DNA of 64,000 nucleotides from G965261475 sp965261475 [NCBI: bacterium] (GTDB lineage: Bacteria; SAR324; XYD2-FULL-50-16). Positions 35,759-44,049 of this stretch are shown here, one piece after another; position 1 is the stretch's first letter; each line of letters opens with the position of its first letter. The stretch is from positions 1,054,001 through 1,118,000 of the forward strand of contig OZ253454.1 of the NCBI GenBank assembly GCA_965261475.1. The letters are read 5' to 3'. The position numbers were made by a program, and so were the translations under genes. The notes under the pieces are model-generated. The model was not told the DNA's origin, did not search any database, and was given only the letters and a program-made list of their open reading frames with translations.

Positions 35759-36612
35759 AAAAAAATAGTAATAACTATTTGTTAGAATTACAAAATGTGA
35801 GTAAATATTTTGGTTCTATAATTGCTCTAAATAAAGTAAATCTTACCTTAGAGAAAAATATCCTTGATACTAGCAAACCTCAAAATAATGCTAAAACAAA
35901 AACAGGCAAATCGCTACTACTCCAAAGAGGTGAAGTTCATTGTTTACTAGGAGATAACGGTGCAGGAAAATCTACACTGATTAAGACTCTAGCAGGCGTG
36001 CACTTGCCTACCTATGGTAAATATTTTTATGAAGGCGAAGAAGTAACTTTTAAATCTCCAAGAGAAGCTCTAAACGCAGGTATAGCTACTGTCTATCAAG
36101 ATTTATCCTTGGTGCCTTTGATGAGTGTAGCTAGGAATTTTTTTATGGGCTCAGAGCCTATCAAAAAAGTTTTTGGATTTTTTCCTAAATACGACGCAGA
36201 ATTAGCAAATAAAATAACTACAGAAAAACTAGCAGAGATGGGAATTCATATTCGTGATGCCAATCAAAATGTCGGCACTATGTCTGGAGGAGAAAGACAG
36301 TGTCTAGCAATTGCAAGAGCAGTTTTTTTTGGTGCTAAAGTATTGATTCTAGATGAGCCTACTGCTGCTTTAGGAGTAAAACAATCTGCCAATGTCTTAA
36401 AACTGATCCAAGAAGTAAAAAATAAAGATATTTCTATTATCTTTATTACACACAATATCAACCACGCATACCCAGTTGCTGATAGGTTTACCCTACTCAA
36501 TAAAGGAGGCTCTATGGGAACCTTTAAAAAAAGCAATGTCACTAAAACGCAAATACTAACTATGATGTCTGGTGAAGAAGAATTAAGTCGTTTGATTTCA
36601 GAAACTGCTTAA
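35755..36612 (+). CDS. sugar/inositol ABC transporter ATPase, single cassette with N-terminal insert
   Basis: A 285-residue ATPase with one cassette, like FrcA rather than the double-cassette RbsA/MglA. Walker A is GDNGAGKST near 68-76, the signature motif is MSGGERQ near 175-181, Walker B is VLILDEPTAAL near 195-205, and the H-loop is FITHNINHA near 226-234. An Asn/Lys-rich insert of about 20 residues (near 36-57) separates the first strands from the Walker A strand; such cassettes normally have a short turn there. It overlaps the permease by 4 bases and the dehydrogenase by 1 base. Confidence 0.9.
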   Translation: MKKNSNNYLLELQNVSKYFGSIIALNKVNLTLEKNILDTSKPQNNAKTKTGKSLLLQRGEVHCLLGDNGAGKSTLIKTLAGVHLPTYGKYFYEGEEVTFKSPREALNAGIATVYQDLSLVPLMSVARNFFMGSEPIKKVFGFFPKYDAELANKITTEKLAEMGIHIRDANQNVGTMSGGERQCLAIARAVFFGAKVLILDEPTAALGVKQSANVLKLIQEVKNKDISIIFITHNINHAYPVADRFTLLNKGGSMGTFKKSNVTKTQILTMMSGEEELSRLISETA

Positions 36613-37595
36613 TGAAAAAACTCAACTTTGCGCTATTTGGAATGGGTAGAATGGGGCGAATTCACGCAAATAATTTATTTTTGTTAAAAGGAGTACATTT
36701 AAAATATATTGTAGAGCAAAATCAACAAGTCGCACAAGAATATGCAAAAAAATTTTACTGTAGTATAGCAACTCCAACAGAGGTTTTTAACGATGAAACA
36801 ATTAACTCAATAGTAATTACTACCCCCACGCAAAGCCATGCTCAAATTATACTCCAAGCCTGTAGCTATAAAAAAAATATTTTTTGTGAAAAACCAATTG
36901 CCTCTAGCCTACAACAAGCCAAAACTATAGCGCAAGAAGTAGAGCAAAGTGGAATAATATTTTTAACTGCTTTTAACCGTAGGTTTGACCCTTCCTTTCA
37001 AAAATTAAAAACAGAATTACAAGCAGGAAAAATAGGTAAACTTTTACACTTACTCATCATTAGCCGTGACTCAGAGCTGCCGCCTGCGTCTTACGTAGCT
37101 AACTCTGGAGGTTTAGTGCTAGATATGATGATTCACGACTTAGATATGGCTTTATGGATTCTAGACGAACAAGTAACACAAATTAGCGCTATAGGTAGTA
37201 ATTTTTTTAGCGAGCAGATTAAAAACTTAGGAGATATTGATAGTGCCTGTGTAACGCTACAAACTGCATCTGGTAAAATAGCACAAATTATCAACTCTCG
37301 CTATAGTAGTTATGGATATGATCAAAGAATCGAAGCTTTTGGAGAAAAAGGAAAATTACTAGTAGGCAACCAAAAAACAACAGAGCTACAACTAGCAACT
37401 AACAAAGGCTTTCACACAGATAAGACAAAATTGTTCTTTTTAGAAAGATACCAAAAGGCTTACGATTTGGAGATGCAACACTTTTATGATTGCGTTCACA
37501 AAAACAAACAGCCACTAATTAGCGCACAAGATGGATTACAAACACTAGAGTTAGCAGCAAGAGTGATGAAAAAAATTCCTCAAATTAAAATTTAA
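36612..37595 (+). CDS. Gfo/Idh/MocA dehydrogenase, inositol-dehydrogenase-like
   Basis: A 327-residue NAD(P)-dependent enzyme. The Rossmann motif GMGRMG is at residues 10-15, the catalytic Lys is in FCEKPIAS near 93-100, NRRFDPSF follows near 120, and the Asp/His pair is in LDMMIHDLDMALW near 168-180. This layout fits myo-inositol 2-dehydrogenase (IolG). Its start overlaps the stop of the ABC ATPase by one base, so uptake and first oxidation would be co-expressed. It is more closely linked to transport than the copy at 13399. It converges with leuD, 8 bases away. Confidence 0.82.
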   Translation: MKKLNFALFGMGRMGRIHANNLFLLKGVHLKYIVEQNQQVAQEYAKKFYCSIATPTEVFNDETINSIVITTPTQSHAQIILQACSYKKNIFCEKPIASSLQQAKTIAQEVEQSGIIFLTAFNRRFDPSFQKLKTELQAGKIGKLLHLLIISRDSELPPASYVANSGGLVLDMMIHDLDMALWILDEQVTQISAIGSNFFSEQIKNLGDIDSACVTLQTASGKIAQIINSRYSSYGYDQRIEAFGEKGKLLVGNQKTTELQLATNKGFHTDKTKLFFLERYQKAYDLEMQHFYDCVHKNKQPLISAQDGLQTLELAARVMKKIPQIKI

Positions 37596-37603
37596 CAAAA
37601 ATA

Positions 37604-38215
37604 TCATCTCCAGAGCCAGCTTTGTGTTCTTTTTTGATTTTGCTCAAACTTGATGATGTCGGATTCGTATTGTAAACTCCAACCTATATCATCCATACCA
37701 TGTAACAAAAATTCCTTACGAAATGCATCTACTTCAAAAATAATTTTTCTACCTGTAGCGTCTATCAAAACCTGTTTTTGTAAATCTACTTCAAAAACAA
37801 CTTCTGCACCTGCTACAAATTGCTTCATTAAATCTGTAGTAATTTTTTTAGATAATTTAATAGGTAGAATACCATTTTTGAGACAGTTACTGTAAAAAAT
37901 ATCGGCAAAGCTGCTAGAGATAATTATACGAAATCCATATTCTAACAAAGACCAGGGGGCATGTTCTCTAGAAGAACCACAGCCAAAATTATCACCAGCT
38001 AGCAATATAGAAGCCCCACAGAATTCTGGTTTATTGAGCTCAAACTTTGAGTTAAGCTCTCCATTATCTAAATATCTCCAATCAAAAAATAGGTACTCAC
38101 CAAAACCAGTTTTGGTAATTTTTTTGAGAAATTGTTTAGGAATAATTTGATCAGTGTCAACATTAGCTCTGTTTAACAAAGCGACCTTTCCTTTGTGTGT
38201 AGTTAAAGCTTGCAT
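37604..38215 (-). CDS. leuD: 3-isopropylmalate dehydratase small subunit
   Basis: The 203-residue swivel subunit of isopropylmalate isomerase in leucine synthesis. Seen: NVDTDQIIPKQFLK near 19-32, AGDNFGCGSSREHAPWSL near 72-89 and DIFYSNCLKNGILPI near 104-118, all family landmarks. It follows leuC by 108 bases on the same strand and ends 8 bases from a convergent dehydrogenase gene. leuA and leuB are not in the window. Confidence 0.94.
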   Translation of the reverse strand: MQALTTHKGKVALLNRANVDTDQIIPKQFLKKITKTGFGEYLFFDWRYLDNGELNSKFELNKPEFCGASILLAGDNFGCGSSREHAPWSLLEYGFRIIISSSFADIFYSNCLKNGILPIKLSKKITTDLMKQFVAGAEVVFEVDLQKQVLIDATGRKIIFEVDAFRKEFLLHGMDDIGWSLQYESDIIKFEQNQKRTQSWLWR

Positions 38216-38323
38216 TATTTATTTATCAATTCTTAATCAAAGTTGCTGCCTTGTTTTTTTAAATAAAATCAAAAATATATTTAACTACAAAAATCATCTA
38301 CCAAGTCAATTATTATCCCCATT

Positions 38324-39733
38324 TTATGCAGGTATGCTTAATTGTCTAACATCTACAAAATGCCCGTACAAAGCACTAGCAGCTGCCATAATAGGAGAAA
38401 CCAAATGAGTCCTACCTTTTTTACCTTGCCTACCCTCAAAATTGCGGTTGGAAGTAGAAGCACACCTTTGGTGCGGTTGCAGTTGATCTTCATTCATTCC
38501 TAAACACATAGAGCAACCAGCGTCTCTCCATTCAAAACCGCTTTCTTGAAATATCTTATGCAAACCTTCTTTTTCTGCTTGCTGTTTAACCAAACCAGAG
38601 CCTGGCACTATAATACCGTGAATACTGTCTGCTATTTTTTTACCCTTGATAAAATTAGCAACTATCCTTAAATCACTAATACGAGAATTGGTACAAGAGC
38701 CAATAAAAACTACATCTGGTCTAATAGCTGTAATCTCAGTGTGAGGTTTGAGCCCCATATACTCTAAAGCCTGCTTGCAAGATAGTTTATCTGCTTGATG
38801 CTCAAAATCATCAGGAGCTGGTACTTTTTGTGTAACACCTACAGATTGTGACGGATTAGTGCCCCAAGTTACATAGGGTACTAAATCTTCTTGTTCAATA
38901 GTTACTGTTTTATCAAATTTAACACCATCATCAGAATAAAGAGTTTTCCAGTAGGCTAGTGCTTGCTCCCACTGCTTGCCTTTAGGAGCGTGCAATTTAT
39001 CTTTTAAATACTCAAAAGTAGTTTCATCAGGGGCTATCATGCCAGCTCTGCCTCCTCCTTCAATTACCATATTACACACAGTCATTCTAGCTTCCATAGA
39101 CAAAGCTCTAATAGCAGCACCAGTATACTCAATAACATGCCCTAGCGCTCCTGCTGTGCCGATTTTATGAATTACTGAGAGCGTCATATCTTTAGCAGTA
39201 GTGCCGTAAGGAAGGTCTGTGTTAAAATCAACTTTCATAGTAGCAGATGGGTTTTGTTGCAAAGTCTGAGTTACCAAAACATGCTCTACTTCTGAGGTAC
39301 CTATACCAAAAGCCAAACAACCAAAAGCTCCGTGGGTAGAAGTGTGACTATCACCGCAAACAATAGTCATACCCGGAAGAGTATAGCCTTGCTCTGGTGC
39401 AATAACATGTACGATGCCCTGCCTAATATCTGAGAGGTCATAAATTTGTAATCCGTGATGCTGACAATTATATGACAGTGTATCTATTTGTAACTTAGAA
39501 ATAGGATCAGCAATCACAGCTCTATCTTTAGTAGGGACATTGTGATCCATAGTTGCTAGGATTTTGCTAGCTCTCCGTATTTTTCTGTTTGCTACTTTCA
39601 AACCTGCAAACGCCTGTGGACTAGTTACCTCGTGTACTAAATGTAAATCTACATAAAGAAGTGTATTTTCATCTTTTTTGGCTCTTACCACATGAGAGTC
39701 CCAGATTTTTTGATATAAAGTTTTTTTTTTCAT
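38324..39733 (-). CDS. leuC: 3-isopropylmalate dehydratase large subunit
   Basis: The 469-residue aconitase-type subunit. The cluster-binding cysteines are in [13 protein letters not shown] near 347-359 and [11 protein letters not shown] near 408-418. [29 protein letters not shown] near 126-154 and [16 protein letters not shown] near 210-225 are also present. It is the upstream partner of leuD and may be transcribed with the lpxA-trxA-truA genes, whose end lies 59 bases upstream. Confidence 0.95.
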   Translation of the reverse strand: MKKKTLYQKIWDSHVVRAKKDENTLLYVDLHLVHEVTSPQAFAGLKVANRKIRRASKILATMDHNVPTKDRAVIADPISKLQIDTLSYNCQHHGLQIYDLSDIRQGIVHVIAPEQGYTLPGMTIVCGDSHTSTHGAFGCLAFGIGTSEVEHVLVTQTLQQNPSATMKVDFNTDLPYGTTAKDMTLSVIHKIGTAGALGHVIEYTGAAIRALSMEARMTVCNMVIEGGGRAGMIAPDETTFEYLKDKLHAPKGKQWEQALAYWKTLYSDDGVKFDKTVTIEQEDLVPYVTWGTNPSQSVGVTQKVPAPDDFEHQADKLSCKQALEYMGLKPHTEITAIRPDVVFIGSCTNSRISDLRIVANFIKGKKIADSIHGIIVPGSGLVKQQAEKEGLHKIFQESGFEWRDAGCSMCLGMNEDQLQPHQRCASTSNRNFEGRQGKKGRTHLVSPIMAAASALYGHFVDVRQLSIPA

Positions 39734-39792
39734 AGTTAATATTATTTAACTTCTAAAAGTAACATATTAAATAGTTATATTTCAAGTCAATA

Positions 39793-40548
39793 TTAGCTCT
39801 TTAGAGCAATCTTTTCTAAAAAAAGTGCATGAGCAGGAGCAGTTTTTCCTAGCATACTTCTCTTGCTCTGCTTTTGAAAGCAATCTTTAAAAAAGTCAAT
39901 TTTTTTTTTACCAAGCCCAATATCTACTAAGGTTCCTACTATATTTCTGAGCATTTGTTTCAAAAAGCCGCTGCCTTGAAACATAATATGAATTTTTTTG
40001 GCATTATGCTTTTCTATAACTTCCCAATCTATACTAGATAGGGTCTTGACAGTGTCTTTTGCCGTGCATCCCCTATTACGAAAAGCCTGAAAATCATTTT
40101 TACCAATTAAAATACGAGATGCTAATTGCATTTTTTTAATGTCTAAAACTTGTGGTACAAACCAGTAATAATCTCTATAAAATACATGGTGGAAAGGAGC
40201 ATTAAAAATTTGATATTTATAGGTTTTAATTTTTTCTTTGCAATGCACCTCGTCTGTCTTAGCAATAACAATAATCTCAAAAATACAAATATACGGAGCA
40301 AGCAAAGCATTTAAACTTCTTTGTAGTTTAAAAATACTAGGAGTTTGCTTTAAAATTACCGTTGCCCACTGCTCTTTTGCGTGCACCCCGCTATCAGTAC
40401 GACTAACGCCTTTGAGTTTAATGCTTTCTTTATAGAGCGTGCAAAAAGCAGAATTGATAAAATCTTCTACTCCTTTTTGACTAGGTTGCGATTGCCAACC
40501 TTCAAAAGGAGAACCCTTGTAAGCTATTTTGAGTAATAAAGAAACTAT
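39793..40548 (-). CDS. truA: tRNA pseudouridine(38-40) synthase with no standard start codon
   Basis: TruA modifies uridines 38-40 in the anticodon arm. The full domain is present in frame: LLLKIAYKG and PFEGWQSQPSQKGVEDF at the start, the catalytic Asp in RTDSGVHA, NDFQAFRNRG and FQGSGFLKQMLRNIVGTLVDIG. From the in-frame TAA near 40558 to RTDSG there is no ATG, GTG or TTG. The GTG at 40386 comes after the catalytic Asp and cannot be the true start. The best start is ATA at 40548, overlapping the trxA stop as ATAG, which gives 251 residues, the normal size. A -1 slip on the trxA end (CAAAAATAG) making a fusion is the alternative. Confidence 0.8.
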   Translation of the reverse strand: MVSLLLKIAYKGSPFEGWQSQPSQKGVEDFINSAFCTLYKESIKLKGVSRTDSGVHAKEQWATVILKQTPSIFKLQRSLNALLAPYICIFEIIVIAKTDEVHCKEKIKTYKYQIFNAPFHHVFYRDYYWFVPQVLDIKKMQLASRILIGKNDFQAFRNRGCTAKDTVKTLSSIDWEVIEKHNAKKIHIMFQGSGFLKQMLRNIVGTLVDIGLGKKKIDFFKDCFQKQSKRSMLGKTAPAHALFLEKIALKS

Positions 40549-40865
40549 TTTTGGTATTTAAGAACAAGATTTTTAATCGCCTTGATATCAGCACCTGCAA
40601 TGCGGTTTGTAACTTTGCCTTTTTCGAATAACAAAAGACAAGGAATACTCGTGATTTCATATTTAGCAGCCAACGAGTTATTTGTTTGAACATCTACTTT
40701 TGCAATCACAACCTCTTCTTGCTCTTGAGCAAGTTTTTCTAAAATAGGGTTGATAGACTTACAAGGACCACACCAATCAGCCCAAAAATCAACTAAAATC
40801 GGCATAGTGTTTTCTAAAACTACCTTCTGAAAATCACTGTGTGTTACATAAATTATTTTATTCAT
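40545..40865 (-). CDS. trxA: thioredoxin
   Basis: A thioredoxin-fold redox protein of 106 residues, counted from ATG 40865 (an upstream ATG at 40937 would add 24 residues unlike the family). Seen: the active site WADWCGPCKSINP and the cis-proline in ITSIPCLLLFEKGKV. There is no signal peptide, so it is cytoplasmic. The start overlaps the lpxA stop by 8 bases and the TAG stop overlaps the putative AUA start of truA, forming a tightly coupled lpxA-trxA-truA run. An extra Cys follows the cis-proline, which is uncommon in housekeeping thioredoxins. Confidence 0.9.
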   Translation of the reverse strand: MNKIIYVTHSDFQKVVLENTMPILVDFWADWCGPCKSINPILEKLAQEQEEVVIAKVDVQTNNSLAAKYEITSIPCLLLFEKGKVTNRIAGADIKAIKNLVLKYQK

Positions 40866-41658
40866 TTTTACTATTTGTTGTAAAAGTTCCAATACCTCTT
40901 TGCGATGTTTGGTTGTACCAATCTTGTAAAAAGACAATATCTTCGTTTTGCTCTAGAGACGCCAAGATATCAGTATTGCCTTTTTTAAAAGCTCTAAATG
41001 CCTTTCCTATAATATTAATTCTTTGCTCTGAAAAATTTTGTCTTTGTAACCCCACAAGATTGATTTTATAATGCAGAGCAGGTCTGCCATCGGCTAAAGA
41101 AAATGGAAAAACATCTTTAAGCACTAACGACATAGCGCCTATCATAGCATAATCACCAACTCTACAGTATTGATGCACAGCTGTACCACCACCAACGTGG
41201 GTAAAACTTCCTAGCCTAACATGCCCCCCAATCATAGCACTGTGAGACAAAACACAATGATCGCCGACTACAGCGTCGTGCCCTACATGGCTTCTCCCCA
41301 AAAATAAACAATGATTGCCTATTTGTGTAATAGCTCTGCCATGCGCACCACGACTAATCAGACAATAAGAAAAAAAAGTGTTAGCATGACCTATCTCTAC
41401 CCAAGTATCGTCGTCTATACCAGTTTTTTGGTTAACAAAAATATCCTGAGCTAATTCTCCAATAATAGCTCCTGTATGGACTATATTATTTCTACCCATT
41501 CTAGTATTGCTAGTAACATGAGCGTGAGCGTGAATAATAGAGCCTTTATCTATAGAGACATTTTGACCAATAAAAGAGTAAGGACCAATTTCAACATCTT
41601 CGTCAATTTCTGCACTATGATGTATAATTGCCGTGGGGTGAATTTTTTCTGTTTTCAT
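40858..41658 (-). CDS. lpxA: UDP-N-acetylglucosamine acyltransferase
   Basis: This enzyme performs the first step of lipid A synthesis. It is a left-handed beta-helix of hexapeptide repeats from about residue 5 to 185 (IHPTAIIHHSAEIDEDVEIGPY at the start), with GNHCLFLGRSHVGHDAVVGDHC near 108-129 containing the catalytic His region, then a helical C-terminal domain with LVGLQRQNFS. I chose ATG 41658 (266 residues, the family length) over the upstream 41715. Its presence implies a lipid-A outer membrane. The usual lpxD/fabZ/lpxB neighbours are absent; instead it leads trxA and truA. Confidence 0.93.
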   Translation of the reverse strand: MKTEKIHPTAIIHHSAEIDEDVEIGPYSFIGQNVSIDKGSIIHAHAHVTSNTRMGRNNIVHTGAIIGELAQDIFVNQKTGIDDDTWVEIGHANTFFSYCLISRGAHGRAITQIGNHCLFLGRSHVGHDAVVGDHCVLSHSAMIGGHVRLGSFTHVGGGTAVHQYCRVGDYAMIGAMSLVLKDVFPFSLADGRPALHYKINLVGLQRQNFSEQRINIIGKAFRAFKKGNTDILASLEQNEDIVFLQDWYNQTSQRGIGTFTTNSKNE

Positions 41659-41796
41659 AAAATTGACAGCTAAGCAGGATACGAGTAGTCTACTATTTTT
41701 AAAAATTTTTGTCAATCCACAAGTTTTTCTAAAATTCGATTGTTTTTTATATAATTTTTCTTTATCTTTAGCTAACTGTTTAAGACTATTGTGATA

Positions 41797-42576
41797 ATGC
41801 TATTTTATATTCCTATACTCTGTCCAACTTGTTTAGAAAAAGTTTTTTTCTTTCAAAAAATCAATCAAAATTTTGGAGTTGCAGATCTAATTGATAGCCA
41901 AATTCACTACCATATTTGTCCATTTATAACAGGACAAAACTACTGGCAGACAACTATCTTAAAAAAATGTTTTTCCTTCATAGAGCAAAAACACCAAGAT
42001 CTCACAAAAATATTTTTAGCAAACAACCCCCCTTTTTACTTCAGCAAAACTAGCAAGGTCTCTAAGAGAGCTATTTTGCTAAAATACGAACACAAAGAAT
42101 CTATAGATAGACTGTGCTTTATAAACTTTGATTTTGTTATTTTTTATTTATTTGCGAAACCACAAGAAAAGTGGGACGTAGGCAAAATATTTAAAATAGC
42201 AATAAAAACAATAGTCAAAAATAAGGGTAACTTTGCTACTGATTTAGAATTAATTACAGAAAAAAAAGCAATTTCACTAGAAAATATAAATAATAATATT
42301 TTTTTAATGGAATTACGAGGAGCAAACCTCAGCCTACTAGAAAAAAGCGAGTCAATAGTGTTGAAACAACTACACAAAAAAAAAATTAGACAAAAAACAA
42401 ATAAAATGATTGCGGTATATCCACAAAATTCAAAATCAGGATTTACTAGAAAAATTGTATTTTTTTTGAGCGAGCGAGCGAGCAACTTTTTTGCAAGTTT
42501 TTCATTGCCACACGGAGTAACATTTACCTTGCTGCAAAATGAATTATTAGTTGCCCTAGAAGATTTAAAATATTAA
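41797..42576 (+). CDS. hypothetical protein, about 259 residues
   Basis: I do not recognise this protein. It begins MLFYIPILCPTCLEKVFFF, with a CxxC pair near residue 9 in a hydrophobic stretch. The middle is Lys/Asn-rich and mixed alpha/beta, and the end SNFFASFSLPHGVTFTLL looks folded. A GTG six bases earlier is an alternative start. It has no signal peptide or clear membrane segment. It is divergent from lpxA (about 138 bases between the chosen starts). Its stop shares a TTAA with the stop of coaD on the other strand, so the two genes end on the same four bases. Confidence 0.6.
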   Translation: MLFYIPILCPTCLEKVFFFQKINQNFGVADLIDSQIHYHICPFITGQNYWQTTILKKCFSFIEQKHQDLTKIFLANNPPFYFSKTSKVSKRAILLKYEHKESIDRLCFINFDFVIFYLFAKPQEKWDVGKIFKIAIKTIVKNKGNFATDLELITEKKAISLENINNNIFLMELRGANLSLLEKSESIVLKQLHKKKIRQKTNKMIAVYPQNSKSGFTRKIVFFLSERASNFFASFSLPHGVTFTLLQNELLVALEDLKY

Positions 42577-43064
42577 ATATTTAAACTTTTTTGAGCTTTG
42601 AGCGCTACAGAAGGTAGTAGATAACTACTCGTATCTTCACCGAGCCTTAGCAATTCTCTAGCTATAGAGGAGCTAATAGAGCAAAATTCTGGACGAGCAA
42701 GAATACAAATAGTTTCTAGGTTTTTGACAATTGCCCTATTCCCAGCAGCTAGTTCCAACTCAAAAGAAAAATCTCCATGATTTCTAATACCTCTTAGGAG
42801 AAAATACGCATTTTTAGATTGAGCATACCTAGCTATAGAGGATTTAGTGTAGTCTAAAATAACATTATCCCATCCATAGTGGATAAAATAATCTCGCATC
42901 ATTGATAGTCTTAACTCTGATGAGAAGTGATTTTCTTTTTCTATGCTATCTGCACTCACCCAGTAAATTGTATCAAATTTACCTCTAACTCTCTGTATTA
43001 AATCTGCATGTCCGTAGGTAGGAGGATTAGAGCTGCTAGGGTATACAATAATTGATTTACTCAC
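42573..43064 (-). CDS. coaD: phosphopantetheine adenylyltransferase
   Basis: This enzyme catalyses the penultimate step of coenzyme A synthesis. The 163 residues match the family: the nucleotidyltransferase motif appears as YPSSSNPPTYGHADLI (usual form G-T-F-D-P-x-T-x-G-H; here the first half is altered but the GH is kept), YFLLRGIRNHGDFSFELELAAGNR near 82-105, and ISSSIARELLRLGED near 130-144. The altered first motif (SSSNPPT) is unusual but keeps the catalytic His. It is downstream of the HPRT-like gene on the same strand. Confidence 0.9.
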   Translation of the reverse strand: MSKSIIVYPSSSNPPTYGHADLIQRVRGKFDTIYWVSADSIEKENHFSSELRLSMMRDYFIHYGWDNVILDYTKSSIARYAQSKNAYFLLRGIRNHGDFSFELELAAGNRAIVKNLETICILARPEFCSISSSIARELLRLGEDTSSYLLPSVALKAQKSLNI

Positions 43065-43140
43065 TTCATACTAGGGCTCAGGTGACAACAAATAGACATT
43101 TGTATTTTTTAAAAAATTTACAACAATTACAAAAACAAAC

Positions 43141-43974
43141 CTAAGAATACCAATCTTGATGAATAGCTTCGATAAACTCAGAAATTTGCTCTTTGGAAAT
43201 CTCTCCTTTTTTGTAAGAGTGAATTTTTTCTCCCAATTTATTATAGGGGTTTTGACTAAATTCGTCCTCTAAATTCCAATTTTTAGTACTCTTAGCAACA
43301 TAAAGATCATCTAAAGTAGCCCTACACATTTGATTAGAATCTAGCCCTAACAAAGTTCCTACCGCCCAAAGATTGTGAGGACAACAAATAGCGGTAGTAT
43401 AAACTCCGTATGCTTTAAAGAATGCTATTAATTCCTTGTGTTTTTGTTTACTGAGTTTATTGATAGAAACAAAAAGATTGATAGATAAAGGTTTTTTTTT
43501 GCTAAATTTTTGAATAACTTGTTTGAGAGTTTCTCCAGAATCAATAACTTCATCCATCAAAATTAAATGTTTATTTTCTATTTTTTCTTGAGGGCAATCT
43601 AGATAAAATTTACAAATTTTTCTGGTAGTATTTTCATAGCTCTGAATGCCTACAAACTCATTTGGTATAAAATGTAAACGGCTAAACTCCTTGATAGCGC
43701 TTTCTAGATAAACCCCTCCCTTCAGTACAGGCAAAAATATTAATTGATTAGAGATAACCTCCATGCCATAGGTTTCTACAAGTTGATTGAGATGTTTAGC
43801 AAAAAAATACTCCAGCAAAAAATCTATAGAATATTTTCTAAGATAAAGACGATATTCGCGTTTGCCTATAAAAATTAAATTTTGATTCTGTTGCCTACTA
43901 GAGTTAATAACTAGTGAATTTTGTTTTCTAATCTCCTCAAATACTGTGTGCTCTAGAAAATGTTGGAAAGACAT
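43141..43974 (-). CDS. HPRT-like phosphoribosyltransferase with extended ends
   Basis: A 277-residue phosphoribosyltransferase. The PRPP motif is LILMDEVIDSGETL near 139-152, the cis-peptide loop is FLPVLKGGVYL near 82-92, and the late motif WAVGTLLGLDSNQMCRATLDDLYV near 205-228 is the hypoxanthine-type end. About 60 extra residues precede the core and about 50 follow it, more than in Hpt/HPRT (about 180). The ends carry no known domain that I can name. A role in purine salvage is likely but not certain. It is divergent from msrP. Confidence 0.75.
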   Translation of the reverse strand: MSFQHFLEHTVFEEIRKQNSLVINSSRQQNQNLIFIGKREYRLYLRKYSIDFLLEYFFAKHLNQLVETYGMEVISNQLIFLPVLKGGVYLESAIKEFSRLHFIPNEFVGIQSYENTTRKICKFYLDCPQEKIENKHLILMDEVIDSGETLKQVIQKFSKKKPLSINLFVSINKLSKQKHKELIAFFKAYGVYTTAICCPHNLWAVGTLLGLDSNQMCRATLDDLYVAKSTKNWNLEDEFSQNPYNKLGEKIHSYKKGEISKEQISEFIEAIHQDWYS

Positions 43975-44049
43975 TGCACTATTAATAAATACCTGATACT
44001 ACTTAGAAGGTTGCATGATGTGAATTATATTTCAATCATTATTATTTCC

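Noticed and set aside
43960-44049. Extended N-terminus of msrP starting at ATG 43960.
   Set aside because: It overlaps the divergent HPRT-like gene and adds 30 residues before the expected KIKKSWEI start and twin-arginine signal; GTG 44050 fits better.
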